Assembly (NCBI RefSeq): GCF_003253485.1 | Contig: NZ_QKTX01000002.1 | Location: forward strand, 403,538-467,537 | Length of the DNA stretch: 64,000 nt | Origin: Algoriphagus aquaeductus | GTDB lineage: Bacteria > Bacteroidota > Bacteroidia > Cytophagales > Cyclobacteriaceae | Direction of reading: 5' to 3' | Shown here: piece after piece, positions 43,388 to 51,969 of the stretch | Layout of the letters: every line of letters starts with the position of its first letter | Numbering within the stretch: the first letter of the stretch is position 1 | Translations under genes and position numbers: made by a program | The notes under the pieces: generated by a model | Databases searched by the model: none | Told to the model about the DNA's origin: nothing | Seen by the model: the letters and a program-made list of their open reading frames with translations, nothing else

Positions 43388-44218
43388 TTACTTACGTAGA
43401 TCGTATCCGAAAGTCTTGTATGCCAAGTCGATACTTAGCTCACGAAGACCTTCGATTCGATCTGAAGGGTACAGCAAATACGCTTTCGATAATTGCTGGA
43501 CTGCTTGTCCATACTGTTGAGTATTGAAGTGCACGATGGCATCATTGTAATATTGAAGCCCCGCAAGTTCTGTCAGGTTGACTTTCCTGAAGATGGTACC
43601 TTCGCGGATATCAATCGCTTGACCTGCCAATCGCTGATTGAATGAAGTTGCTTTCGCATCTTTTTGAGGGAGGTAAGCACTGAGGTATTTGTCTACTTCT
43701 GAAGGAAGGGTGATCATGCCACCTACCGGTAGGGTACTTTCTAAAATGATGGTTTTTTCGTCCAGGCGCACTTGAATGAACACATGGTAATCGGTCTCGA
43801 CAACATCAAAATCGTATCCATATCGATCCAATAACAACCCTAAAGCAGCGGATCCACTCACGCAGTCAAACTTGCCTTCGGATAGCATGGCATTAAATGA
43901 AGAATGCTGCTCGTATTTTCGAAGGAGCCTTTGATGGGTTTTTTGAAAAATAGTCCGAAGTAGGGAGAGTTGGTCTTTTTCCTTTCCGGCTTTTTGGTCT
44001 AGTTCTTTGACCAGAATATCCCACTTTTCATCCGGTAGATCCGGTAAAGCATTGACTGCTTTAAAAAGTTGGTAAGGGTTTTTCTGTTCTGAATTCCAAA
44101 TTTCCTTCTCAATCTCAGAGCCAAAAAACAGGTAATCTTGCTGCAGGGGTTTCTGCTGAGCAATTCCCAAGCGGAAAATTGAAATGAATATCCCTACAAA
44201 CAACCCAAACCTTTTCAT
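43388..44218 (-). CDS. Secreted protein with transglutaminase-like core
   Basis: 276 residues with a signal peptide to about 20 (GIAQQ). The middle region fits a transglutaminase-like (papain-fold) catalytic triad: C119 in GKFDCVSGSAALGLLLD, H145 in TDYHVFIQV and E160 in ILESTLPVGG, with the usual spacing. The C-terminal 50 residues (YNDAIVHFNTQQYGQAVQQL) look like a single TPR helix pair. It could be a protease or amidase acting in the periplasm. The order of residues is my reading; no structure is implied by neighbours. Preceded by an AT-rich leader; rlmH is 102 bases upstream. Confidence 0.68.
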   Translation of the reverse strand: MKRFGLFVGIFISIFRLGIAQQKPLQQDYLFFGSEIEKEIWNSEQKNPYQLFKAVNALPDLPDEKWDILVKELDQKAGKEKDQLSLLRTIFQKTHQRLLRKYEQHSSFNAMLSEGKFDCVSGSAALGLLLDRYGYDFDVVETDYHVFIQVRLDEKTIILESTLPVGGMITLPSEVDKYLSAYLPQKDAKATSFNQRLAGQAIDIREGTIFRKVNLTELAGLQYYNDAIVHFNTQQYGQAVQQLSKAYLLYPSDRIEGLRELSIDLAYKTFGYDLRK

Positions 44219-44320
44219 GATTCATGAAGCTAGTGTTACCTTATGTTGCTAAAATTAACAATTTGATAACATTAGCAAAAAAATTAACCCAAAACTTAAC
44301 ATTGGGATAAAGCTGTCGCT

Positions 44321-44794
44321 TTATTCGTGATGATAAGGCTCGTTGCGAAGGATGGTAAATGCCCGGTAGATCTGTTCGATAAAAAAAGGACGAATCATCT
44401 GATGCGAAAAAGTCATTTTGGAAAGTGAGATCTTCCCATTAGCCCTGGCGTAGACTGCCTCCGAGAATCCATAGGGACCGCCGATGACAAAAATGAGCTG
44501 GCGTAGACCTGCATTCATTTTTTTCTGTAGGTATTCCGAAAATTCCATCGATGTGAAGGTCTTCCCTCGTTCATCCAGTAAAATGAGCTCATCTGAAGTC
44601 TGGATTTTTTTTAAAATCAGCTCCCCTTCTTTTTCTTTTTGGGTAGTTTCTGAGATCGATTTGGTATTCTTCAAATCAGGAATGACTTCCAAATCAAATC
44701 GGATATAGTATCCCAATCTGCTGCTGTATTCACGAATGAGATCCTGAATGGAGGCGTGGTCTGTTTTGCCAATGGCTAAAAGCTTGATTTGCAT
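44321..44794 (-). CDS. rlmH: 23S rRNA (pseudouridine1915-N3)-methyltransferase
   Basis: 157 residues, the family's full length. SPOUT-class methyltransferase with knot motifs LLDERGKTFTSMEFSEYL, FVIGGPYGF and the C-terminal SKMTFSHQMIRPFFIEQIYRAF plus NEPYHHE end. It modifies helix 69 of the large ribosomal subunit using S-adenosylmethionine. Clear start at ATG 44794. Its stop overlaps a small dyad (44307-44324). Confidence 0.97.
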   Translation of the reverse strand: MQIKLLAIGKTDHASIQDLIREYSSRLGYYIRFDLEVIPDLKNTKSISETTQKEKEGELILKKIQTSDELILLDERGKTFTSMEFSEYLQKKMNAGLRQLIFVIGGPYGFSEAVYARANGKISLSKMTFSHQMIRPFFIEQIYRAFTILRNEPYHHE

Positions 44795-44895
44795 GAGATA
44801 AATATCCGAAAAACTACCAAATCATGAGGTTCTGAATCATTTTTTCCGTTAATCCCCTATTTTTTCCGTCTTTCTTTCCCACATCCCATTGAACT

Positions 44896-44903
44896 TACTT
44901 TTG
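44896..44903 (+). promoter_or_regulatory. Candidate -7 box (TACTTTTG) of the fasciclin gene
   Basis: Full TAnnTTTG match; TTTC at 44875-44878 lies 17 bases before it as a -33 candidate. Implies a ~60-base leader before the ATG at 44970, and that the frame opening at 44889 is not the true start. Confidence 0.45.
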
Positions 44904-44969
44904 GACTATTTGAAAACAATCCTGCTAAACAGCCTGTTCGTCATCCATAAACCAAAACTATTTCTACCC

Positions 44970-45470
44970 ATGAAAAAAGTACTTTCAATTTTGATGGTGA
45001 TGACGATCTTTTTCGCATCTGCCTTCACTCCCAAAAACACCAATGTTCACGAAGTAGATGCCGATATCGTTGATTTGGCTGTATCTACAGAGTTTTTGTC
45101 CACGCTAGTTGCAGCTGTGAAAGCAGGCGACTTGGTAGAGGTGCTCAAGGGTGACGGTCCTTTCACAGTATTTGCTCCGACGAATGAGGCGTTTGCCAAG
45201 CTTCCGGCAGGAACTGTAGAAAACCTGCTCAAGCCTGAAAACAAAGCTCAGTTGGTTGCTGTCCTTACTTATCACGTAGTACCTGGAAAAGTAATGTCTT
45301 CCGACCTGAAGGATGGAATGAAGGCAAAAACAGCTCAAGGCGGTGAGGTTACAATTTCTCTTAAAGGAGGAAAAGCGATGGTTAACGATGCAACGGTGAC
45401 TGCAGCTGATATTGAAGCCAGCAATGGTGTGGTACATGTCATCGACACCGTGATATTGCCCTCCATGTAA
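44970..45470 (+). CDS. Fasciclin-domain (FAS1) secreted protein
   Basis: 166 residues from the ATG at 44970. Signal peptide to about residue 19 (SAFTPK). One complete FAS1 domain: [38 protein letters not shown], the YHVVPG H2-like element and [16 protein letters not shown]1 domains mediate adhesion between cells or to matrix; in Bacteroidota single-domain versions are abundant and exported. It sits alone between two terminators/promoters. The family fold is clear, the partner is not. Confidence 0.95.
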   Translation: MKKVLSILMVMTIFFASAFTPKNTNVHEVDADIVDLAVSTEFLSTLVAAVKAGDLVEVLKGDGPFTVFAPTNEAFAKLPAGTVENLLKPENKAQLVAVLTYHVVPGKVMSSDLKDGMKAKTAQGGEVTISLKGGKAMVNDATVTAADIEASNGVVHVIDTVILPSM

Positions 45471-45489
45471 TTGACGCTGTAAAAAACAG

Positions 45490-45523
45490 AAGCCCGCTGA
45501 AAATTCACTTCAGCGGGCTTTTT
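45490..45523 (+). terminator. Terminator of the fasciclin gene
   Basis: Perfect 12-bp stem AAGCCCGCTGAA/TTCAGCGGGCTT, 7-base loop, five Ts. Very strong. Confidence 0.93.
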
Positions 45524-45566
45524 ATTTAAAATGAATATACGGAATCTTGCCAGTAGCATTTCTAAA

Positions 45567-45629
45567 GGTCAGAAGACCAAGTTAACGCCATATTTTTGGC
45601 AATCTTCGGTCTTCGGTCATCGGTCTTCC
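45567..45629. repeat. Short tandem CTTCGGT units with complementary GAAGACC
   Basis: CTTCGGT, CTTCGGT, CATCGGT and CTTCC follow each other from 45604; GAAGACC at 45572-45578 pairs perfectly with GGTCTTC at 45622-45628. Likely part of a degenerate intergenic repeat. Confidence 0.45.
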
Positions 45630-45758
45630 AGCCCAAAATCAGTGAAATATTCGTCAACTGGCAGAATAGCGTATAATCAGTTTATTTAATCATAATATCC
45701 CCTTTCTCAATAGAAGGCTGAGCTCAATTAAGAAATTTCTCGAAAAAGTTGAAATCTG

Positions 45759-45820
45759 GGATCCTTCGGTCGCCTGTGCTGAGCACCTTCCCGATGAGAG
45801 TCGGGAAGTTAGAAGCATCC
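45759..45820. repeat. REP-like nested hairpin element
   Basis: Outer near-complementary arms GGATCCTTC (45759-45767) and GAAGCATCC (45812-45820) enclose perfect inner arms CTTCCCGA (45787-45794) and TCGGGAAG (45801-45808). The compound shape resembles dispersed REP/MITE-type units of Bacteroidota; other copies outside the window cannot be seen. Confidence 0.45.
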
Positions 45821-45872
45821 GATCCTTTTACCAAAGAGGATTTACTTGGTGGTGCAATTGCGATCAATCCAA

Positions 45873-46346
45873 TTATTTAATCAGCTCTTTTCTTTTGAGA
45901 ATGGTTTCCAAAAATTTTTTGTCATTGTCTGAATTAAAAATCCGGAAAGGAAGGTGAATAAACTGGGCCTTGGAAAGATAAAGTACAAAAGCATCTGCAG
46001 TCATTTCTACCCGCTTGATCATATTCCACTGAACGGGCATTCCCTCTCTGGTATTGATTTTCATCAAAATCTGCCGGCTGTCTATCTCGTAGGCCATTTT
46101 TTGAAAAATAGGCTTGTTTTGCTCCATCTGCGTAACTCCGGTAAATTGGATAGCCCAAAAAAGAACATATAGACCGTAGGCGATGACCGCACCAATAATC
46201 CACCAAATAGAAGCAATCCAAAAATAACCACAGCAAATAGCTAAAGCGATCAGGATGACCCACCACTGTTCTTTCAGGATGGATTTCAGCCCCATTTTGA
46301 TGTAGGTTCCAGTTTCGAGCTGGTATTTTTTTGTTTTAATAATCAT
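45873..46346 (-). CDS. Membrane protein, YcxB-like
   Basis: 157 residues. Two adjacent membrane helices (about 28-65: WWVILIALAICCGYFWIASIWW and following) and a C-terminal soluble part with QMEQNKPIFQKMAYEIDSRQILMKI and VLYLSKAQFIHLPFRIF, as in the YcxB-like family of small membrane proteins of unknown function. The ATG at 46346 gives the normal length. Monocistronic on the minus strand; the plus-strand small gene begins 150 bases away. Confidence 0.75.
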   Translation of the reverse strand: MIIKTKKYQLETGTYIKMGLKSILKEQWWVILIALAICCGYFWIASIWWIIGAVIAYGLYVLFWAIQFTGVTQMEQNKPIFQKMAYEIDSRQILMKINTREGMPVQWNMIKRVEMTADAFVLYLSKAQFIHLPFRIFNSDNDKKFLETILKRKELIK

Positions 46347-46496
46347 GAATCAGGAATTTGAGTGCGCAAATATCCACCTATCCCCTTGATTAAGCAAATG
46401 GATCGAAATCTTAAATAATGGCCTCGGGTGAAAACAAATGGCCTTTTCCATTGATTTAAACTGTTCATTGCTTTATCTTAAGTAAAATTTTTGGGT

Positions 46497-46724
46497 ATGA
46501 ACAGTTTGGTGATCGATCTTATCGTCTGTGGGTTGGCTTATGTGATTTCGGTATATTTCCTAGCCACCCTGACCAAAAACTCCCTCAATAAAGGGAAGCG
46601 AAGCGACGATGGGGATGGAGGGATTGAGAATCTGACTCCTCCTAAAATTGACCTGCCTCCCGGTGTGATTTGGCCTTCAGACACCCCTAAAAAAAGTAAA
46701 ACCCCCGAGCCGGTGGAGGGTTAG
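46497..46724 (+). CDS. Small single-span membrane protein, unrecognised
   Basis: 75 residues from the ATG at 46497 (an earlier in-frame TTG at 46491 is less likely). One membrane helix (about residues 3-25: LVIDLIVCGLAYVISVYFLATL) with a basic, then acidic, Pro-rich cytoplasmic tail (NLTPPKIDLPPGVIWPSDTPKKSK). Its stop overlaps the stop of the convergent Fur-type gene by 3 to 4 bases. I know no function; the clean start, balanced codon use and TM topology argue that it is real. Confidence 0.6.
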   Translation: MNSLVIDLIVCGLAYVISVYFLATLTKNSLNKGKRSDDGDGGIENLTPPKIDLPPGVIWPSDTPKKSKTPEPVEG

Positions 46725-47134
46725 TGACATTTTTCGCAGACTCCCTGCACCAATAGGTTCATCTCCTTTTTTTCAAATCCTTTGGGAAGCTTGACTTGAG
46801 GCAAGGATACATCCTCCAGGCAGGTGGTTTCTCCACAGACCTCACATTTGAAGTGCACGTGTTCGTGGCTGTGATCGTGATCGGATTCACCATGGGCACA
46901 TAAGGCATACTTGGTCGCCCCGCTGTCATCCAATACTTTATGGATTAGGTCTTTGTCAAGGAAGGTTTTGAGTGTACGATAGATGGTCACCCGATCAAAT
47001 TGATTGTTGAGGGTTTCTTCCAGATCTGAATGAGACAGCGCAATGTTTTTATTCAAAAACTCCTGAATGATTTCCAGTCGGCAATCGGTGACTCTAAGCT
47101 TGTGGGATTGGAGGATGGAATTTGGATTCATCAT
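46721..47134 (-). CDS. Fur-family transcriptional regulator (Zur-like)
   Basis: 137 residues. Winged-helix DNA-binding domain (about 15-75: NNQFDRVTIYRTLKTFLDK) and metal-binding dimerisation domain with two structural CxxC pairs C97/C100 and C133/C136 and a His-rich HGESDHDHSHEHVH segment. These place it in the Fur superfamily; the many histidines and absence of Mn-specific hallmarks favour a zinc or iron sensor. Its targets may include the CobW operon (operator at 57469-57493). A clear terminator separates it from the upstream metalloprotease gene. Confidence 0.93.
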   Translation of the reverse strand: MMNPNSILQSHKLRVTDCRLEIIQEFLNKNIALSHSDLEETLNNQFDRVTIYRTLKTFLDKDLIHKVLDDSGATKYALCAHGESDHDHSHEHVHFKCEVCGETTCLEDVSLPQVKLPKGFEKKEMNLLVQGVCEKCH

Positions 47135-47178
47135 TTGGGGTCTTTTGCTGTTCCAAATTAACTCAAAAAAGGGAAGTG

Positions 47179-47208
47179 AAAAAAAAGGGCGTCGAATTCG
47201 ACGCCCTT
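47179..47208 (-). terminator. Terminator of the metalloprotease gene
   Basis: Perfect 12-bp palindromic arms AAGGGCGTCGAA/TTCGACGCCCTT at 47185-47208, followed on the minus strand by eight Ts (47179-47186). It lies between the protease and Fur-type genes. Confidence 0.92.
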
Positions 47209-47214
47209 GATGGA

Positions 47215-49767
47215 TTATTCTCCTGAGGTTTCTTTCAGGATTTTGTTGATACGTTCCAAAGCATCCTCCAAGTGAAGTTTGCTCATTCGGTCGGAAGTTC
47301 TACCGATGGCTCCTCTGATTTGGCTTTGAAGAGTTTTCAATTCTCCTCTTGCCATAGGCCGGATATCGGACTGAGAGGCATTGATTTGTGGTCCTGCAAA
47401 TGCTCTGAATTGAGCCGGCAATTGGGGCTCATTACCCGTCAGCATAAGCTCCAATCGCTCAATATGTGCACGCTGAAGAGCTCTGCGGTGAACATCGATG
47501 GATCTGCCGGAAGCAAGTTCTGTCCAGATTCCTTTTCTCAGATCATCAAAAAGCTCGGTAATCTTGTAGGCATTGTTTCCATTCAAGGCTTCGTTTTCGA
47601 TCACTCTGCCCAGACGGCCCCATTCCAGGATGCCATTAAGCGTGGTCACTTGAATGCCACGGATTCTTTCCAAAGCTCCAAAGTCTCCGATTCTGGAAAT
47701 GATCGCATCGTCCATCAACCAGGTAGGAGTAGCAAAAAGGTGCTTGTTCAAGAAATCTACCGCAGACTTTTGCATTTCCTTAGAGGTGTGTGTGTATACC
47801 GCGTCCCCTTGACCGGAAGATTTGTAGATCTCCATTACCCCGCCTACGTTAGTCCGCACATGGCCCATGTATCGGTTGAATTGTCCGATGACCTGACCAT
47901 ACATTTCCTCCAGATCTGCATAGCCTTTGTAAGGCTTGTCTTTCTCGGTAGTCCATTCGATCAGGTTAGGCATGATCCGCTTCAGGTTTTTGATTCCGTA
48001 ATCGGAAGCCAGCATGGCGTTATCTCCTAAGTCTTCTGATTGCGTGGTAGGGTCATAGCTATTTCCTTGCCGTCCATAGCGATAGATAGGATCGCCTTTC
48101 TTCTCCAGGATCCACTGATCCAAAATCGGAAGTTCATCCTCAGGAGTTTTTGCTTCCAAAATCGGCTTGTAACCCCACATGATGGCATATTTGTCATAAG
48201 GACCTACGTCCGGCATCAAGCTCACTCCTTTGTCCTCAGGCTGTGCGATGTAGTTGAATCGCGCATAATCCATGATAGAAGGGGCAGTGCCAAACTCTTT
48301 GGTAAACGCAGCATCTCTCAACTTTTCCACGGGGTAGGCCACGGAGGAAGCAAAGTTGTGAGGAAGACCCAAGGTGTGTCCCACTTCGTGTGCAGATACA
48401 AACCGGATCAGGCGGCCCATGACTTCGTCGTCAAATTTCACGCTTCTTGCGTCAGGATTGACTGCAGCGGTCTGAATGAAGAACCAGTTTCTCAAAAGGT
48501 TCATCACATTGTGGTACCATCCGATATCAGACTCGATGATTTCGCCGGATCTTGGATCAGATACGTGAGGTCCGTAAGCATTCTGAATGTCAGAAGCGAA
48601 ATAGCGGATTACCGAGTATCTCGCATCTTCAGGGCTCCAGGTTGGTTCTTCCTGAGGGCTTGGAGCTTCTTTGGCAATGATGGCATTTTTGAAACCGGCA
48701 GCTTCAAAAGCTTTCTGCCAGTCTTCAACCCCTTGCTTCAAGAATGGCACCCATTTCGTCGGCGTAGCCGGATCGATGTAATATACAATGGGTTGCTTGG
48801 GCTCTACGAGTTCTCCTCGCTTGAATTTCTCTTCATCTTCGGGCTTCACTTCCAGTCTCCATCGATCTAGGTATCTTCTGGAAGTAGCTCTTTGCTCATC
48901 AGCGCCATAATCCACATAGGATCTTGCAAACCATCCTACACGCTGATCAGCAAGACGTTGCTTCATCGGCTCTTTGGGAAGCAGGATCATTGAGGCGTTC
49001 ATTTCCAAAGTGATCAAGCCTGTTACGCTATTGGATGGGGGCTCAGATGCAGCATAGGTCAAGACATATCTCGCCTCGATATTAATCGGATAGGTGTGGA
49101 CGTGCTGGATATAGGATCTCTCGTTGTCCAAGCGGGTCACACGGTATTGGGTTCTTCTGTTTCGCTGAAGCCCCAATGCCTGATTGTCTTTGGTAAACAA
49201 ATCGGTGGCCTCAATCACGATCCCGGTAGTGTCAGTCGCCCGTGATTTGATGGCGAATTTTTGAAGGATCGGCTCCAAGTTGGATGCCTTTACCGCCATT
49301 GAGATGGGAAGCGAATCTGCAGCATAGTTGTTGACAGATACCACTTTCAACAGGATGTCGTCCTGATTTTTTTCCCAACGCACCATCAGGTTGGTGGTGT
49401 TTTCCCCACCATATCCGATTCCATCGGCAGTTTTGGCGATTCTCACGACCATGAGCATGTCACGACCCAGGAGGGAATCGGGGATTTCGTAGAAATATTT
49501 GTCTTCGATCTGGTGAACCTTAAAAAGACCTGCTTTGGACTTGGCGCGAGCAGTGATGACTTCTTTGTAAGGCTTTGGACCATTCGCGGGTCCATTGTTT
49601 TGGGGTCTTGCGGCAGGGGCAGGAGCAGCGGCAGCAGGAGTTTCGGCACCTTTTTTCTTTTTTTTCTGTGCGAAAGTATCCTCAGCCTGAAGCAGTGCGC
49701 CCATCAGACCCAATACAAAGGTGGTTCTCCTCAGTAATTTGGGTAGGGTTTTGTTCATAGCTTTCAT
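47215..49767 (-). CDS. Zinc-dependent metalloprotease of the DUF5117/DUF4953 group
   Basis: 850 residues. N-terminal signal sequence to about 34 (AEDTFAQ), then a Lys- and Ala/Pro-rich linker. The catalytic segment is HEVGHTLGLPH (H460, E461, H464, H470), a metzincin zinc site, followed by the Met-turn SIMDY. The large N-terminal and C-terminal regions match the DUF5117/DUF5118/DUF4953 architecture seen in secreted proteases of Bacteroidota. Exported to the periplasm or beyond; substrate unknown. Two possible start codons three codons apart (49767, 49758). Terminated by the strong palindrome downstream. Confidence 0.93.
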   Translation of the reverse strand: MKAMNKTLPKLLRRTTFVLGLMGALLQAEDTFAQKKKKKGAETPAAAAPAPAARPQNNGPANGPKPYKEVITARAKSKAGLFKVHQIEDKYFYEIPDSLLGRDMLMVVRIAKTADGIGYGGENTTNLMVRWEKNQDDILLKVVSVNNYAADSLPISMAVKASNLEPILQKFAIKSRATDTTGIVIEATDLFTKDNQALGLQRNRRTQYRVTRLDNERSYIQHVHTYPINIEARYVLTYAASEPPSNSVTGLITLEMNASMILLPKEPMKQRLADQRVGWFARSYVDYGADEQRATSRRYLDRWRLEVKPEDEEKFKRGELVEPKQPIVYYIDPATPTKWVPFLKQGVEDWQKAFEAAGFKNAIIAKEAPSPQEEPTWSPEDARYSVIRYFASDIQNAYGPHVSDPRSGEIIESDIGWYHNVMNLLRNWFFIQTAAVNPDARSVKFDDEVMGRLIRFVSAHEVGHTLGLPHNFASSVAYPVEKLRDAAFTKEFGTAPSIMDYARFNYIAQPEDKGVSLMPDVGPYDKYAIMWGYKPILEAKTPEDELPILDQWILEKKGDPIYRYGRQGNSYDPTTQSEDLGDNAMLASDYGIKNLKRIMPNLIEWTTEKDKPYKGYADLEEMYGQVIGQFNRYMGHVRTNVGGVMEIYKSSGQGDAVYTHTSKEMQKSAVDFLNKHLFATPTWLMDDAIISRIGDFGALERIRGIQVTTLNGILEWGRLGRVIENEALNGNNAYKITELFDDLRKGIWTELASGRSIDVHRRALQRAHIERLELMLTGNEPQLPAQFRAFAGPQINASQSDIRPMARGELKTLQSQIRGAIGRTSDRMSKLHLEDALERINKILKETSGE

Positions 49768-49863
49768 AATTGATTGGAAAATAAAATAACTTCCAAACCT
49801 TGGGATAAGCCGACAGTTAAACTTAATTTTTTATAAACGGTTGCATCATAAAATCAAAGGCAC

Positions 49864-50982
49864 TTGGAGAAGCAAAAAAAAGAAGTGGTGATCGTAGGTG
49901 GAGGGTTGGCTGGGCTAATCTCAGGCCTTCTTTTGGCCAAAAGCGGACATCAAGTACAGCTGATCGAAAAGAAAACTTATCCATTTCACAGGGTATGTGG
50001 AGAATATGTGTCCAATGAGGTGGTAAGCTTCTTGATTCGACATGGCCTATATCCGGATTTTCTTGATTTGCCTCAAATCCATCAGTTTGAGTTTTCGGAT
50101 ACAGGGGGAAAATCGGTCACAATTCCCTTGGATCTAGGGGGATTTGGGATAAGCCGACACTTCCTTGATGAATGGTTGTACCATAAGGCTTTGGATGAAG
50201 GGGTAAGTGTAAGGACCGGTACTCAGGTGGCTCAAGTGAATTTTGATGAAAAATCAGATCTGTTCCACCTAGCCCTCTCCGATTCAAGAGTGATCCACAC
50301 TCCGTTTGTCTTGGGAGCTTTTGGCAAAAGAAGCAAACTTGATAAATCGCTCCATAGAAATTTCATCCTTCAGCGAAGTCCGTATATCGGCGTGAAATAT
50401 CATATAAAGACAGATTTTTCAAGAGATACCGTAGCCTTACATAATTTCAGAGGCGGGTATTGTGGACTAAATGCCATCGAAGAGGGAAAATATAATCTTT
50501 GCTACCTCGGAAGTCGAGAACAACTCCGAGCCTATGGTTCCATTGAAGAAATGGAGCGGCAGATTCTGTGGAAGAATCCAATCCTGAAAAGAATTTTTAG
50601 TGAAAGCGAGTTCCTGTTAGACAAACCGGAGGTGATCAATGAAATTAATTTTGAGTCGAAGCTACCGGTCGAAAACCACATCCTGATGATCGGTGACTCG
50701 GCGGGATTGATCACTCCGCTTTGTGGGAATGGAATGGCAATGGCGATTCATTCGGCCAAACTTGCCGTGGAGGCCTTGGATCATGGAACATCCCGAAAAG
50801 AGATAGAGCAACGTTACTTTACTTCCTGGAATGCCCAATTCAAGAAGCGATTGGCCGTGGGAAGGACTGTCCAAAAACTTTTCGGATCGGGAAAAGGCTC
50901 GGTGATTGCCCGCAATCTGATCGAGCACGTGCCTTTCGCTGCCCACTTGATTATGCGAAATACCCACGGTCAGCCGTTTTGA
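49864..50982 (+). CDS. FAD-dependent oxidoreductase, geranylgeranyl-reductase-like
   Basis: 372 residues from a TTG at 49864. Rossmann FAD motif VIVGGGLAG (about 9-17), RVCGEYVSNE, GISRHFLDEWLY, and the second FAD motif GDSAGLITPLCGNGMAMAI (277-295), placing it in the GGR/halogenase-like branch used in lipid and quinone biosynthesis. Alternatively it hydroxylates an aromatic ring. It ends at TGA of a TGATCA hexamer in which the convergent UbiA gene also ends. In context it should oxidise or reduce the product of the neighbouring type III PKS or prenyltransferase (inference). Confidence 0.88.
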   Translation: MEKQKKEVVIVGGGLAGLISGLLLAKSGHQVQLIEKKTYPFHRVCGEYVSNEVVSFLIRHGLYPDFLDLPQIHQFEFSDTGGKSVTIPLDLGGFGISRHFLDEWLYHKALDEGVSVRTGTQVAQVNFDEKSDLFHLALSDSRVIHTPFVLGAFGKRSKLDKSLHRNFILQRSPYIGVKYHIKTDFSRDTVALHNFRGGYCGLNAIEEGKYNLCYLGSREQLRAYGSIEEMERQILWKNPILKRIFSESEFLLDKPEVINEINFESKLPVENHILMIGDSAGLITPLCGNGMAMAIHSAKLAVEALDHGTSRKEIEQRYFTSWNAQFKKRLAVGRTVQKLFGSGKGSVIARNLIEHVPFAAHLIMRNTHGQPF

Positions 50983-51879
50983 TCAGTAGCCAAATACCTG
51001 CATGATTTGGGTGTTTTCCAGAAAATAGTACAGGAAAAATGCATTGAGCGTTAGCGCTGAGATAGCATTCATTCCCATGGCCCAACTGTAGGAAGCATAT
51101 TTTTCCGGATTAGATTGTACAAATCCAAACCAAATCAAAAAGAACAGCAGAATAGGCGCCATAGCTCCAAGGTAGACCCAAATAATACTTTCCTGCCCTC
51201 GGTCCAGGAAAAACCAGACAAAAGCAGCTCCTGTCAGCCCAAAAATGATACTTGAAAAGGCGAAAGTCCCTTTGATACCCAAAGTTCTGCTCAGTGTCTG
51301 ATCCCCCCTACGTGCATCCTCCCGATGCTGATAGACCTGTGTCAACGGATAGTTGCCCCAAAGCATCAAGCTGGTCAGCATGCCGGGAATGACCACATGG
51401 GACTTGAAGATCACCTCCCAACCCAAATCACTGAGTCCGGCATAGGCCATGCCGAAGGTGAAATAGCCTTGGAATAGTCCGGCAATGACCCAACTCGTCC
51501 AGGGAAATTTCTTAAGTCGGATCGAAGAATGACTATAAGCCATGCTCACGAGTCCATAGACTGCGAGCATACTGGCAAAACCCCAACTGATCCATGCGCC
51601 CAATACCAAAGCGATGAAAAAGAAGGTCTGGGAAAGCCAATACAAATCCGGAGTGACTTTGGGAGGAAACTTCAGTCCTCCGATACTTTCCTCATCTCTG
51701 TCAAAGTAGCTATTGTACCCATTACTGCTCGGGTATAGAAACAGATGCAGCGCCAAAAATACCAGCAGCAGTCTTTCTCCATTGAGATTGGGAGTCAAGG
51801 ACAGGGCAAAGAAAAACACCGGCATGAGGAAAAGAGAAAAAGGAATACGTAGGTGGCGGATGCTGGAGCGGGTGATCAT
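50983..51879 (-). CDS. UbiA-family prenyltransferase
   Basis: 298 residues with about eight or nine membrane helices. Diagnostic aspartate motifs: N53-GYNSYFDRDEES (N56, D60, D62) near the first loop, and QHREDARRGDQTLSRTLG (about 184-201; D188, D193) on the second. UbiA enzymes attach a polyprenyl chain to an aromatic acceptor with magnesium. Located between the FAD oxidoreductase (convergent, sharing the TGATCA end) and the type III PKS (divergent, 90 bases apart), so its acceptor is probably the PKS-made ring (inference). Confidence 0.93.
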   Translation of the reverse strand: MITRSSIRHLRIPFSLFLMPVFFFALSLTPNLNGERLLLVFLALHLFLYPSSNGYNSYFDRDEESIGGLKFPPKVTPDLYWLSQTFFFIALVLGAWISWGFASMLAVYGLVSMAYSHSSIRLKKFPWTSWVIAGLFQGYFTFGMAYAGLSDLGWEVIFKSHVVIPGMLTSLMLWGNYPLTQVYQHREDARRGDQTLSRTLGIKGTFAFSSIIFGLTGAAFVWFFLDRGQESIIWVYLGAMAPILLFFLIWFGFVQSNPEKYASYSWAMGMNAISALTLNAFFLYYFLENTQIMQVFGY

Positions 51880-51969
51880 AACAAAGTTGGATAGTCTACT
51901 TAACCTTATTGTGAGGAAAGGGTTGATAGAGTACCGACTAAATTAGAAATATTCTCCTAACTTGATTAG

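Larger units (their letters stand above)
45524..45872. other. 349-base gene-free stretch with repeats
   Basis: Holds no convincing gene. It contains GGTC-AGAA-GACC, a run of 7-base CTTCGGT-type units at 45604-45629, and the large hairpin element at 45759-45820. This is the most repeat-rich noncoding block in the window. Confidence 0.5.

Noticed and set aside
45567..45629. CRISPR array
   Set aside because: The units are 7 bases without spacers of constant length, so this is a simple repeat.
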